From Oleiagrimonas sp963817755 (lineage in GTDB: Bacteria > Pseudomonadota > Gammaproteobacteria > Xanthomonadales > Rhodanobacteraceae), in assembly GCA_963817755.1 (NCBI GenBank), contig CAWFPB010000003.1, forward strand, positions 1,116,001 to 1,180,000: DNA of 64,000 nucleotides, read 5' to 3'. The notes under the pieces were generated by a model. The model did no database searches. It was given only the letters and a program-made list of their open reading frames with translations, and was not told the DNA's origin. Positions 17,278 through 25,196 of this stretch are shown here, in pieces. Each line of letters starts with the position of its first letter. Position 1 is the stretch's first letter. The translations under genes and the position numbers were made by a program.

Positions 17278-17640
17278 TCAGTGTCCCTGGAAGGAAATCT
17301 CGAAGGAGGTATAGAAAGGTGTCGGCCAATGCCCGAGCAGCCCGGCGCCGGCCAGTCGCCCGCGTACGCATCGGGCGAACAGCGTGTGACCCTTCAGCCA
17401 GCTCGACTTGACCGATCCGTCGGCGTTCAGCGACAGCACCACGGTGAAGGCCGACAGATCCGGATTCGGGCTGGCGCACGCCGCCACTGCCGTTTTCAGC
17501 GCCTGCCCCTGCGCCTGAAGCAGTCGCTGATGCAAGGCCGTTCCCAGCCCCGCCTCATTGGCGTCGGCCAGCGCCTTGGCCTTGCGAAAATCCGCGGGCG
17601 CCGTGGCCACCTGCGCCGCGAGTACCATGCTGACGAACAT
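17278..17640 (-). CDS. small exported hypothetical protein
   Basis: A 120-residue protein with a short hydrophobic N terminus (MFVSMVLAAQVATAPA) that could be a signal peptide. Two cysteines (in AACASPNP and FARCVRG) could form a disulfide. The segment LSAFTVVLSLNADGSVKSSWLKGHTLFARCVRGRL resembles the core of TonB C-terminal or AgmX/PglI-type energy-transducer domains, which read as V-x-L-x-x-DGxV followed by a Cys. That likeness is weak. It is divergent from the cyclophilin gene with a 78-base gap. No function is assigned. Confidence 0.6.
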   Translation of the reverse strand: MFVSMVLAAQVATAPADFRKAKALADANEAGLGTALHQRLLQAQGQALKTAVAACASPNPDLSAFTVVLSLNADGSVKSSWLKGHTLFARCVRGRLAGAGLLGHWPTPFYTSFEISFQGH

Positions 17641-17718
17641 GCAAGCCTCCGTGTTTGCGAAACCGGTCGTGGTGGGAATTTGCTACCTTCAGCACTGATC
17701 CTGATCGGAAGCCTTCCC

Positions 17719-18660
17719 ATGCGCAAGCTTGCCCCGCTCCCTGCCGCCCTGCTCGGCCTGTCGATGGCGATGGCCTTGCCGGCCGTGGCCGCCACGCACG
17801 ACACGCCCTCGCGCAAGCAGATCATCGAGGCCTCCAGGCCGTCCGAATGGCACGCACTGGATCCGCACAACACGCTGTACATGGACCTGCCGTCCGGACG
17901 CGTGGTGATCGAGCTGGCGCCGTCGTGGTCGCCGAAACACGTGGCCAACCTCAAGACCCTGGTGCGCGAGCACTACTTCGACGGCACCGCGGTGTACCGC
18001 GTGGTGGACAACTTCGTGGCGCAGTGGGGCGACCCGGACGGCGACAAGCCGGCCAAGGCGAAATCCATGGGAACGGCGAACAACACCCTGCCGCCCGAGT
18101 TCGAGCGCCACGTGGATGCCTCGCTGCCGTTCGTACCGCTGGGCAGCCCGGACGTGTACGCGCCGCAGGTCGGCTTTTCCGGGGATTTCCCGGTGGGCCG
18201 CGATCCGGTGACCCACACCGCCTGGATCACGCACTGCTATGGCACGGTGGGCGTGGCCCGCGACGTGGCTCCGGACAGCGGCAACGCCAACACGCTGTAC
18301 GCGGTGATCGGCAACGCGCGCCGCATCGACCGCAACCTGGCGGTGGTCGGGCGGGTGGTGCGCGGCATGTCCCTGCTGTCCTCGCTGCCGCGCGGTCCCA
18401 AGGACCACATGGGTGTGTACCGCGATCGCAAGCGCGACACGCCGATCGTGCGCGTGCGCCTGGCCAGCGACTTGCCTGCCGACCAGCGCCTGCCGCTCGA
18501 GGTCATGCGTACCGGCAGCGCCAGCTTCCGCACCCTGATCCATGCGATGAGCCACAAGCACAACGCCTTCTACCAATTCAGCCCGGGCCACATCGACGTG
18601 TGCGCGGTCGCGCCACCGGTGCGGCTGGAGCCGGCAAGCAAGACGGACAAGCATCGGTGA
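17719..18660 (+). CDS. exported cyclophilin-type peptidyl-prolyl isomerase
   Basis: A 313-residue protein with a signal peptide (about 1-25, ...LPAVAA-THD), so periplasmic. The isomerase domain starts at YMDLPSGRVVIELAPSWSPKHVANLKTLVREHYFDGTAVYRVVDNFVAQWGD, the cyclophilin core in which F-x-R-V-x-x-x-F-x-x-Q is changed to Y-R-V-V-D-N-F-V-A-Q. NANTLYAVIGNARRIDRNLAVVGRVVRGM is the matching second half. It is longer than typical PpiA (about 190 residues) because of insertions and an extra 70-residue C-terminal part. It probably assists folding of exported proteins. Start ATG 17719 has a GGAAG element upstream. Confidence 0.88.
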   Translation: MRKLAPLPAALLGLSMAMALPAVAATHDTPSRKQIIEASRPSEWHALDPHNTLYMDLPSGRVVIELAPSWSPKHVANLKTLVREHYFDGTAVYRVVDNFVAQWGDPDGDKPAKAKSMGTANNTLPPEFERHVDASLPFVPLGSPDVYAPQVGFSGDFPVGRDPVTHTAWITHCYGTVGVARDVAPDSGNANTLYAVIGNARRIDRNLAVVGRVVRGMSLLSSLPRGPKDHMGVYRDRKRDTPIVRVRLASDLPADQRLPLEVMRTGSASFRTLIHAMSHKHNAFYQFSPGHIDVCAVAPPVRLEPASKTDKHR

Positions 18661-18826
18661 AGCGACGATGACCGGCCGTGTCACCGGAGATGCCCGAGCC
18701 TGAACGGTCGCCACAACCGCATTTGAGGCAGGCCGCGGCGTTTTGCGACCATGGCGATCTGCACTGACGTCGCCGGCACGCGCGATGCCTGCCGGCGGTA
18801 CGGCCTCTACCAGGCGAGGAACGTCC

Positions 18827-19927
18827 ATGCCCGACTGGCTGCAAACCCATTCACTGCTCGGCATCCCGATGCTGCAATGGCTGCAGGCGCTGGCGCTCGC
18901 CGTCGGCGGCTTCGCGGTCGCCTACACCGTGCTGAGGGTCGTGGCCTCGCGCCTGCGTCGCATCGCCGGCCGCCACCCCAACCCGGTGCTCGATGCCGTG
19001 GCGACGGCACTGGAGGGCACCCGCAAGTTCCTCCTGATGCTGCTGTTCGTGCTGGTTGGCGCGCGCATGCTGGAACCGCTTTCGGACTGGTCGGCGGGCA
19101 TCGGCTATACCGTGTTCGCGATCGCCGCCATCCAGCTGGGCCTGTGGCTGAATCGCGCCGTGGCCGCCTGGACCCGCCACCGCCTGGACGACGACCACCG
19201 CAGGAACGGCAACCCGGTCGTGATGACCATGCTCGGCTGGTTCGCGCGCACGGCCGTGTGGGCCACCCTGCTGCTGGCGATCCTGGCCAATGCGGGCGTC
19301 GACATCACGGCCTTCGTGGCCAGTCTCGGGGTCGGCGGCGTGGCCGTGGCGCTGGCGCTGCAAAACGTGCTGGGCGACCTGTTCGCCTCGCTCAGCATCG
19401 GCCTGGACAAGCCCTTCGTGATCGACGATTTCATCGTGTTCGGTGACATCGCCGGCACCATCGAACGGGTCGGCGTCAAGACCACGCGCATTCGATCGCT
19501 GAGCGGCGAGGAGATCATCGTCGGCAACGCTGAGCTGCTCAAGCACATCGTGCACAACTACGGGCGCATGCGGCGACGCCGGATCGTGTTCGGATTCGGC
19601 GTCACCTACGACACCCCGCGGGATCGCCTGCGGTCCATTCCCGACATGGTGCGCTCGATCGCCGACGACATCGACCTGGTGACCCTGGACCGCATCCACT
19701 TCAAGAGCTTCGGCGACAGCTCCCTGGACTTCGAGATGGTCTACTACGTCGAGGATCCAGACTACACCCGTTACATGGACGCCCAGCAGAAGATCAACCT
19801 GGCGCTGGTCGAACGATTCGACCGTGAAAGCGTGGAATTCGCTTTCCCCTCGCGCACACTGTACGTGGCCGGGACTCCTAAGCTGCGGCTGGAGACGGCG
19901 CCGGATGCATCCGATACTGCTCGATGA
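18827..19927 (+). CDS. MscS family mechanosensitive ion channel
   Basis: A 366-residue channel protein of the small-conductance mechanosensitive family. Four hydrophobic segments occupy residues 1-150. The pore-lining helix is VDITAFVASLGVGGVAVALALQNVLGDLFASLSIGLDKPF, rich in Ala and Gly as in MscS. The beta domain follows with GTIERVGVKTTRIRSLSGEEIIVGN and then an alpha/beta C-terminal domain. Such channels open under membrane tension to release solutes during hypo-osmotic shock. The start at ATG 18827 is supported by GCGAGGA eight bases upstream. The 166-base gap before it shows no obvious regulatory motif. Confidence 0.9.
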   Translation: MPDWLQTHSLLGIPMLQWLQALALAVGGFAVAYTVLRVVASRLRRIAGRHPNPVLDAVATALEGTRKFLLMLLFVLVGARMLEPLSDWSAGIGYTVFAIAAIQLGLWLNRAVAAWTRHRLDDDHRRNGNPVVMTMLGWFARTAVWATLLLAILANAGVDITAFVASLGVGGVAVALALQNVLGDLFASLSIGLDKPFVIDDFIVFGDIAGTIERVGVKTTRIRSLSGEEIIVGNAELLKHIVHNYGRMRRRRIVFGFGVTYDTPRDRLRSIPDMVRSIADDIDLVTLDRIHFKSFGDSSLDFEMVYYVEDPDYTRYMDAQQKINLALVERFDRESVEFAFPSRTLYVAGTPKLRLETAPDASDTAR

Positions 19928-19992
19928 CGCGTAGGCTGTAAGCAAGCGCCGCCCGACCCGGTCCACTTGGTTGACCGTCCCCGTATCCAGAG

Positions 19993-20961
19993 ATGCCCAT
20001 GAAACCGCACCGCTACCTCGTCGCCCTGCTCGTCCCCTGCCTGGCACTTGCCACCGGGCTGACTGCCGTGCGTGCCCAGGGGCCTGCGCAGGCCCCGGAC
20101 TTCACCGGCATCGCACACTGGATCAACAGCACCCCGCTGTCCATGAAACAGCTGCGCGGAAAGGTGGTGCTGGTCGATTTCTGGACCTACTCGTGCATCA
20201 ACTGCCTTCGCACGCTGCCGCACCTCAAGTCCTGGTGGGCCAAATACCACGACAAGGGCCTGGTGATCGTCGGCGTGCACTCGCCGGAGTTCGACTTCGA
20301 GAAGAAGACCGCCAATGTCGAGGCGGCGGTGAAAAAGTACGGCATCGGATGGCCGGTCGCGCAGGACAACGACATGGCCACCTGGAATGCCTGGAACAAC
20401 CAATACTGGCCGGCCGAGTACCTGATCGACAAGCAGGGCCACGTGGTCATGCACCACTTCGGCGAAGGCCACTACATGGAGACCGAGAACGCCATCCGCC
20501 GCCTGCTCGGCCTGGCCCCGGTGTCGCACGAGGACGTGCCCGCGGCCAATCTCTCGCACGTCGGTTCCCCGGAGATGTACCTGGGCAGCAATCGCGTGCA
20601 CAACCTGGCCAACCCGATCCCGCCGCTGATGTTCAGCCACGACTACACCGCGCCGGCACGCCTGGAACTGAACAAGTTCGCGCTGCAGGGGTCTTGGCGC
20701 CTGCACGGCGAGTATGCCGAACTGACCGGCGACCACGGCCAGATCCGTCTGCACTTCCAGTCCGGCAAGCTGCACATGGTCGCCTCCAGTCCGCAGCCGG
20801 TGACCCTCTCGATCACCGTGGACGGCAAGAGGCAGCCGGACGTGACCGTGCACGGCAGCCGGCTGTACACGCTGTTCGACAGCCACGACTACCGCGACCA
20901 CGTGGTCACCATCGAGATTCCGAAGGCCGGCTTCAAGGCGTTCACCTTCACCTTCGGCTGA
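19993..20961 (+). CDS. exported thioredoxin-like protein (DipZ C-terminal type)
   Basis: A 322-residue periplasmic protein with a signal peptide (about 1-30). The thioredoxin-like domain has the redox motif Cys68-Ile-Asn-Cys71 (WTYSCINCLRTLPHL) and the cis-Pro-like WPAEYLIDKQG segment. The C-terminal 130 residues (from RLELNKFALQGSWRLHGEYAEL) form a beta-rich galactose-binding-like module, the arrangement found in the C-terminal half of DipZ. The membrane CcdA-like half of DipZ is missing, so this is a soluble version that must receive electrons from another protein. ATG 19999 is an alternative start. Probable role: reduction of periplasmic disulfides or peroxides. Confidence 0.85.
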   Translation: MPMKPHRYLVALLVPCLALATGLTAVRAQGPAQAPDFTGIAHWINSTPLSMKQLRGKVVLVDFWTYSCINCLRTLPHLKSWWAKYHDKGLVIVGVHSPEFDFEKKTANVEAAVKKYGIGWPVAQDNDMATWNAWNNQYWPAEYLIDKQGHVVMHHFGEGHYMETENAIRRLLGLAPVSHEDVPAANLSHVGSPEMYLGSNRVHNLANPIPPLMFSHDYTAPARLELNKFALQGSWRLHGEYAELTGDHGQIRLHFQSGKLHMVASSPQPVTLSITVDGKRQPDVTVHGSRLYTLFDSHDYRDHVVTIEIPKAGFKAFTFTFG

Positions 20962-21073
20962 TCCCGGCGCACCGCCAGCGGTCGCCCATCGTGCAAGCTC
21001 GCCCATCGCGTTCTTCACGACCGCGGTCAATTGCTGCATCCTAGGCGGCCGTCCCCACCGTTTCCCGCCCGCC

Positions 21074-22009
21074 GTGCCTTCCACGAACCAGACCAAGGCC
21101 CTCCTGCAGATTCATTTCTGCGTGCTCGTGTGGGGCTTTACCGCCATCATCGGCAAGCTGATCACCCTGCCCGCCCTGCCGCTGGTGTGGTGGCGAATGC
21201 TGGGCGTGGCTTTGGCCCTGATGCTGTTTCCCGGGGTCTGGCGCGGCCTGCGCTCGATGTCGTTCAAGCTGATCGCCGGCTATGCCGGCATCGGCGTGCT
21301 GGTCGCCCTGCACTGGCTGACCTTCTACGGGGCGATCAAGCTGGCCAACGCCTCGGTCGGTGCGCTGTGCATTGCCATCGCGCCGGTCTTCCTGGCCCTG
21401 ATCGAGCCGTGGATCGCCAAGCGGCGCTTCGATCCACGCGAACTACTGATGGGCGTGGGCGTGGTGCCCGGCGTGGCGCTGGTGCTCGGCGGCATCCCGC
21501 ACGGCATGGACGTGGGTGTGGCCGTGGGCGTGCTGTCGGCGCTGTTCGTGGCCCTGTTCGGCGCCTTCAACAAGCGCATGGTCGAACATGCCGACCCGTT
21601 GACGGTGACCTTCATCGAACTCGGCGCAGGCACGGTCTTCCTGACCCTGCTGGCGCCGCTGCTGCCGCACAGTGGCCCGATGCTGCCGATCCCCGACCTG
21701 CACGACACCGCCCTGCTGCTTCTGCTCTCGCTGGGATGCACCCTGCTGCCCTTCGCCGTGGCACTGGTGGCGCTGCGCCACCTGAGCGCCTTCGTGGTGC
21801 AGATGACCACCAACCTGGAGCCGGTCTATGCCATCGTGCTGGCGATCCTCCTGCTGCACGAACAGCGCCAGCTGGACTGGATGTTCTACCTGGGCGTGGC
21901 CATCGTGCTGGGCACGGTCTTCCTGCAGCCATGGATCACGCGCCAGCGACCGAAATTGCCGCCGGGCGAAATCATGGGCACGGCCGAGGCCAAGAACCTC
22001 GGCGAATGA
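21074..22009 (+). CDS. EamA family (DMT superfamily) transporter
   Basis: A 311-residue inner-membrane protein with ten predicted helices in two EamA repeats. The first begins LLQIHFCVLVWGFTAIIGKLI and the second about residue 150 (GVAVGVLSALFVALFGAFNKRM). The conserved end of the second repeat, TNLEPVYAIVLAILLLHEQ, is clear. These exporters move amino acids, metabolites or drugs. No substrate can be assigned. Translation starts at GTG 21074; no ATG lies near it in frame. It ends convergently with the next gene (43-base gap). Confidence 0.88.
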   Translation: MPSTNQTKALLQIHFCVLVWGFTAIIGKLITLPALPLVWWRMLGVALALMLFPGVWRGLRSMSFKLIAGYAGIGVLVALHWLTFYGAIKLANASVGALCIAIAPVFLALIEPWIAKRRFDPRELLMGVGVVPGVALVLGGIPHGMDVGVAVGVLSALFVALFGAFNKRMVEHADPLTVTFIELGAGTVFLTLLAPLLPHSGPMLPIPDLHDTALLLLLSLGCTLLPFAVALVALRHLSAFVVQMTTNLEPVYAIVLAILLLHEQRQLDWMFYLGVAIVLGTVFLQPWITRQRPKLPPGEIMGTAEAKNLGE

Positions 22010-22052
22010 CCAACGGCGGCCTGTCCCTGCCCCGGGCCGCCAGGGCATGCGT

Positions 22053-23225
22053 TCAGCGGCGCCGGAATCGCTCGCGCGGCTGTTCCTCCAGCCAGTCGAT
22101 GGCATCGTAGGCCGCCAGGGTGTTGAACACGGTCTGCATGTCCACGCGGGCGAGGGCCGCCACTTCGTGCAGCGGATGCCAGTCGGTCAGCACCCGGCCG
22201 ACGCGAATCTGGGGATCGAAGTGCTCGCCCAGCTCCAGGCTGCGTCGAAGGTGGAAACTGCCGCCCGGGTCGAGGTGACGCGGCAGCCATCCGTCGCCGC
22301 GCCGCAAGGCGAGCAGCCACTTCAGGCGCAGGAAGGGTTGCGCATCGCACAGGGCACGCCAGCGTTCGAGTTCGCGCGTGGTCAGGCGCTCGAAGTCGGC
22401 ATCCGTGTAGGTCTCCTGGACATAGGGCTCGACCGATTCGAGGTCCCCGACGATCAGGTAGACGCGGTTCTTCGGATCCAGGATCAGCGGCTCGGATCCC
22501 TGCAGCACGAGCTGGCAGGGGGCCATCAGTCGCTCGCCATCGAGAAAGTCACCCAGTGGACGACCTTCGCTGGTCGCCGAAGCGGTCGGGGAACGCGCTT
22601 CGTGCACCTGCATGTGCGCACCTTCGGGCGGCGCAGATACGCGCGGTGCGTACGGATTGCGTTCGTCACCGCGTACGTCGGCACGGCTGGAGGGGAGATC
22701 GCGTTCAACCGGCTCGAGTGCCGTATCCTCCATGAGCTGTTGCGGCACGATGCGGTTGAGGCTGTATTCCTCGCTGTCCCGGCGCAAGTAGTGTTCCAGG
22801 TCGACCGCTTCGGGGACCTGCGCCGGCGACGCCTTCGCGCCATCCTCCGCTTCCGTCCGGCTTTCCGGCATGTCGAAGAACTCGGGAGTGGCGGCATCGA
22901 CGGAACGGAAACCGGCGACCGGGAGTTCCGCGCTGGAAAGCACGCGCTCCAGGTCGTCGATATCGAATCCGGCGGGCAGGTTCACCTCCGCATCGGACAG
23001 GGCAACCCCCATCCGCACGCAGCGCACGCCTCGCCCGCGCGCGAGCATGCCGGCCGCCTCGGCCTCGCCCGAACCGGCGGCCAACAGCATCAGATCAGCT
23101 TCCTCGGGCTGGCCCAGGCGCCAGGAGACACCCATGCGCCGGCCGGCTTCACCCAGCAACAGCCGCAGGCGCGCACGCTCGAACCCGTTCAGGCCAACGC
23201 ATGCCAATGTCTTGAAATTCGCCAC
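22053..23225 (-). CDS. unrecognised conserved cytoplasmic protein, possible regulatory protein
   Basis: A 390-residue protein that I cannot assign to a family. The start is GTG 23225, chosen because GGAGG (23237-23233) sits seven bases upstream; an upstream ATG would add 32 residues with no ribosome-binding site. Residues 1-90 (ANFKTLACVGLNGFERARLRLLL ... EEADLMLLAAG) look like an alpha/beta, pseudo-receiver-like domain. Residues 95-230 are acidic and low-complexity. The C terminus (HPLHEVAALARVDMQTVFNTLAAYDAIDWL) reads like a winged helix. A signalling or motility regulator is conceivable, as inference only. It has no signal peptide or membrane segment. Confidence 0.65.
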   Translation of the reverse strand: MANFKTLACVGLNGFERARLRLLLGEAGRRMGVSWRLGQPEEADLMLLAAGSGEAEAAGMLARGRGVRCVRMGVALSDAEVNLPAGFDIDDLERVLSSAELPVAGFRSVDAATPEFFDMPESRTEAEDGAKASPAQVPEAVDLEHYLRRDSEEYSLNRIVPQQLMEDTALEPVERDLPSSRADVRGDERNPYAPRVSAPPEGAHMQVHEARSPTASATSEGRPLGDFLDGERLMAPCQLVLQGSEPLILDPKNRVYLIVGDLESVEPYVQETYTDADFERLTTRELERWRALCDAQPFLRLKWLLALRRGDGWLPRHLDPGGSFHLRRSLELGEHFDPQIRVGRVLTDWHPLHEVAALARVDMQTVFNTLAAYDAIDWLEEQPRERFRRR

Positions 23226-23357
23226 TCCCTGACCTCCGCAGGCAACTGCGCACCGTGCCCAGTCGGGCAACTGTAGCGCGTTTGCAACACCATCCAAATA
23301 CCGCAAGGCATACTTGCGCACGGCAGGCCAGACGAGGATGAAGTCCCCCCGCAGGTA

Positions 23358-23374
23358 CCGGCGCTCGGCGCCGG
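23358..23374 (-). terminator. hairpin downstream of serine hydrolase
   Basis: CCGGCGC and GCGCCGG arms of 7 bp with a 3-base loop lie just after the minus-strand serine hydrolase stop. There is no clear T run, so the call is tentative. Confidence 0.35.
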
Positions 23375-23385
23375 GACCATCAAGG

Positions 23386-25050
23386 CTACTTCACCGGCTT
23401 CAATCTCAGATCCTGGAAATCGAAGCTGAAGTCGGTCAGCGGCGAAATCGGCTTCATGCGCAACTCGCGCACGTGGCCGTCGGCATCCAGGGCGAAGCTG
23501 GCAAAGGCGTCAGCGTTCAGCGAACGGTCGCGCCAGTGCACGATGAAGGTGTCGTGCTGCCATGGCTTGAGGTCGCCCAGCAGCTGTTTGGTGTGGCTGA
23601 ACTGCATCACCAGATGGCCGTGCTGCTTGCGGATGACCACGTCGCCGTACCAGGGGTCGCGGTAGGTGCCGGCATAGCCGCTCAACGGAAGGGACGGTTT
23701 GCTGTGCTTGTCGCGTTGGGCTTCGTGCCTGGCCCAGCTCTTGTCGGCGCCGGACTGGCGCTGCGCCACGGCCTTGGCATAGACGGTGGTCCAGTCGGTT
23801 TTCTTCGCCCCCATGTACGCATCCAGGATGCGATAGGTCACGGCCTGGAAAGCGGCACCCGACTGCTGGTTGGTCAGCACCACCATGCCCAGCTTCAGGT
23901 CCGGGATCATGGTCACGCGCGAGACGAAGCCGGGCCAGCCGCCGGTGTGGTAGACCACCTTGTGGCCGCGGTACTCGGACAGGTGCCAGCCCTCGCCGTA
24001 GCCGGCGTAGTCGGGCGTGATCGCGGCCAGCTCGGGAATCTTGGAGCGCTTGGGATGGATCGCAGTCTGCACCGACCACATCTCCTCGTGGCGCTTGGCG
24101 CTGAACAGGCGCTTGGGCGAGCCATCGGCGTTCTTCCCGTACTCCCCGCCATCGAGCTGGGCGATGATCCACTTCGCCATGTCGTGCACGCTGGAATAGA
24201 TGCCACCGGCGCCGGAGTTGTTGGCCCAGGCCAGCTTCGCCACGGGCTTGAGGTCGGTGTAGTTGTACTTGGCGTAGCCGGTGGCCACGTCGTGGTCGGT
24301 GGGCTGGATGTAGTGGTAGTTGAAGCGCGTGTCATGCATGCCCAGCGGCTCGAAGAAGCGCGTCTTCAGGAAGTGCTGGTAGCTCTCGCCGGAGACGTTC
24401 TCGATCACCAGCTCGGCGACGCCGAAAAGAATGTTGTCGTAGAAGTAGCGCTCGCGGAAGCCGTACTTGATCGGCACATGCGCCAGGTGCTGGATCACCT
24501 GCCTGGTGGTGTAGTCGGTGGTCGGCCAGTACAGCAGGTCGCCGGCACCCAGGCTCAGTCCGCTGTGGTGGGCCAGCAGGTCGCGCACACGCATCTCGTG
24601 GGTGATGTTGGGGTCGGACATGCGGAACCACGGCAGGTGGTCGATGACCCGGTCGCCCATCTTCAGCTTGCCCTCGTCGGCCAGCATCGACAGCGAGGCG
24701 GCGGTGAAGGCCTTGGTGTTGGAGGCGATGGCGAAGATGGTGTGCGCGTCGACCGGCCGGTCCGGCTTGCCGTGCATGCCGTAGGTACGCACGCCGTAGC
24801 CCTTTTCCAGCACGACCTTGCCGTCCTTGACGATGGCCACGGCGATGCCGGGCACGTCGAACTGCTTGCGCACGCCGTTGACGTAGGCGGTGAAATCGGA
24901 CAGTTGCGGCGGCAACGACGCCGGTGCGGTGGACGTCGCCTGCGTACCGGCTGACCGCGATGCGGCAAGCGCCGGCACGGATGCCAGCAGCGTGACGGCA
25001 GCAAGGGCGAATACCGTGGCCATGCCACGCTTGAGGACCGGTACGTTCAT
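23386..25050 (-). CDS. exported serine hydrolase (beta-lactamase/DD-peptidase fold) with C-terminal DUF3471-like domain
   Basis: A 554-residue protein with a signal peptide (about 1-30, ...VPALAA-SRS). The penicillin-binding/class C beta-lactamase fold carries Ser110-x-x-Lys113 (ASNTK), Tyr204-Asp-Asn206 in the YxN position and HTGG for the third motif. The last 100 residues (YAGTYRDPWYGDVVIRKQHGHLVMQF) form the beta-barrel DUF3471-type domain frequent in serine hydrolases of this order. HTG instead of KTG suggests an esterase or D-amino-acid peptidase more than a beta-lactamase. It probably acts in the periplasm on peptides or cell-wall fragments. Its start is 146 bases from the divergent glucosidase gene. 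Confidence 0.87.
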   Translation of the reverse strand: MNVPVLKRGMATVFALAAVTLLASVPALAASRSAGTQATSTAPASLPPQLSDFTAYVNGVRKQFDVPGIAVAIVKDGKVVLEKGYGVRTYGMHGKPDRPVDAHTIFAIASNTKAFTAASLSMLADEGKLKMGDRVIDHLPWFRMSDPNITHEMRVRDLLAHHSGLSLGAGDLLYWPTTDYTTRQVIQHLAHVPIKYGFRERYFYDNILFGVAELVIENVSGESYQHFLKTRFFEPLGMHDTRFNYHYIQPTDHDVATGYAKYNYTDLKPVAKLAWANNSGAGGIYSSVHDMAKWIIAQLDGGEYGKNADGSPKRLFSAKRHEEMWSVQTAIHPKRSKIPELAAITPDYAGYGEGWHLSEYRGHKVVYHTGGWPGFVSRVTMIPDLKLGMVVLTNQQSGAAFQAVTYRILDAYMGAKKTDWTTVYAKAVAQRQSGADKSWARHEAQRDKHSKPSLPLSGYAGTYRDPWYGDVVIRKQHGHLVMQFSHTKQLLGDLKPWQHDTFIVHWRDRSLNADAFASFALDADGHVRELRMKPISPLTDFSFDFQDLRLKPVK

Positions 25051-25196
25051 TGCGACTCCCAGAGGTTCCCGTTAGCGTTCCAGTATGCGGCATGTGCCGG
25101 ACAAGTCCAGCGCGTGCCACGAGTCCGCGGCATCGCAGTCATGGCGCCGCATGACGCGTGCGTGCGGGCCTCCCCGAACGACCCAAGGACACGCGC

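Noticed and set aside
22053..23321. ATG 23321 as the start of the unknown 390-residue protein
   Set aside because: GTG 23225 has a perfect GGAGG seven bases upstream. The upstream extension has no such signal.
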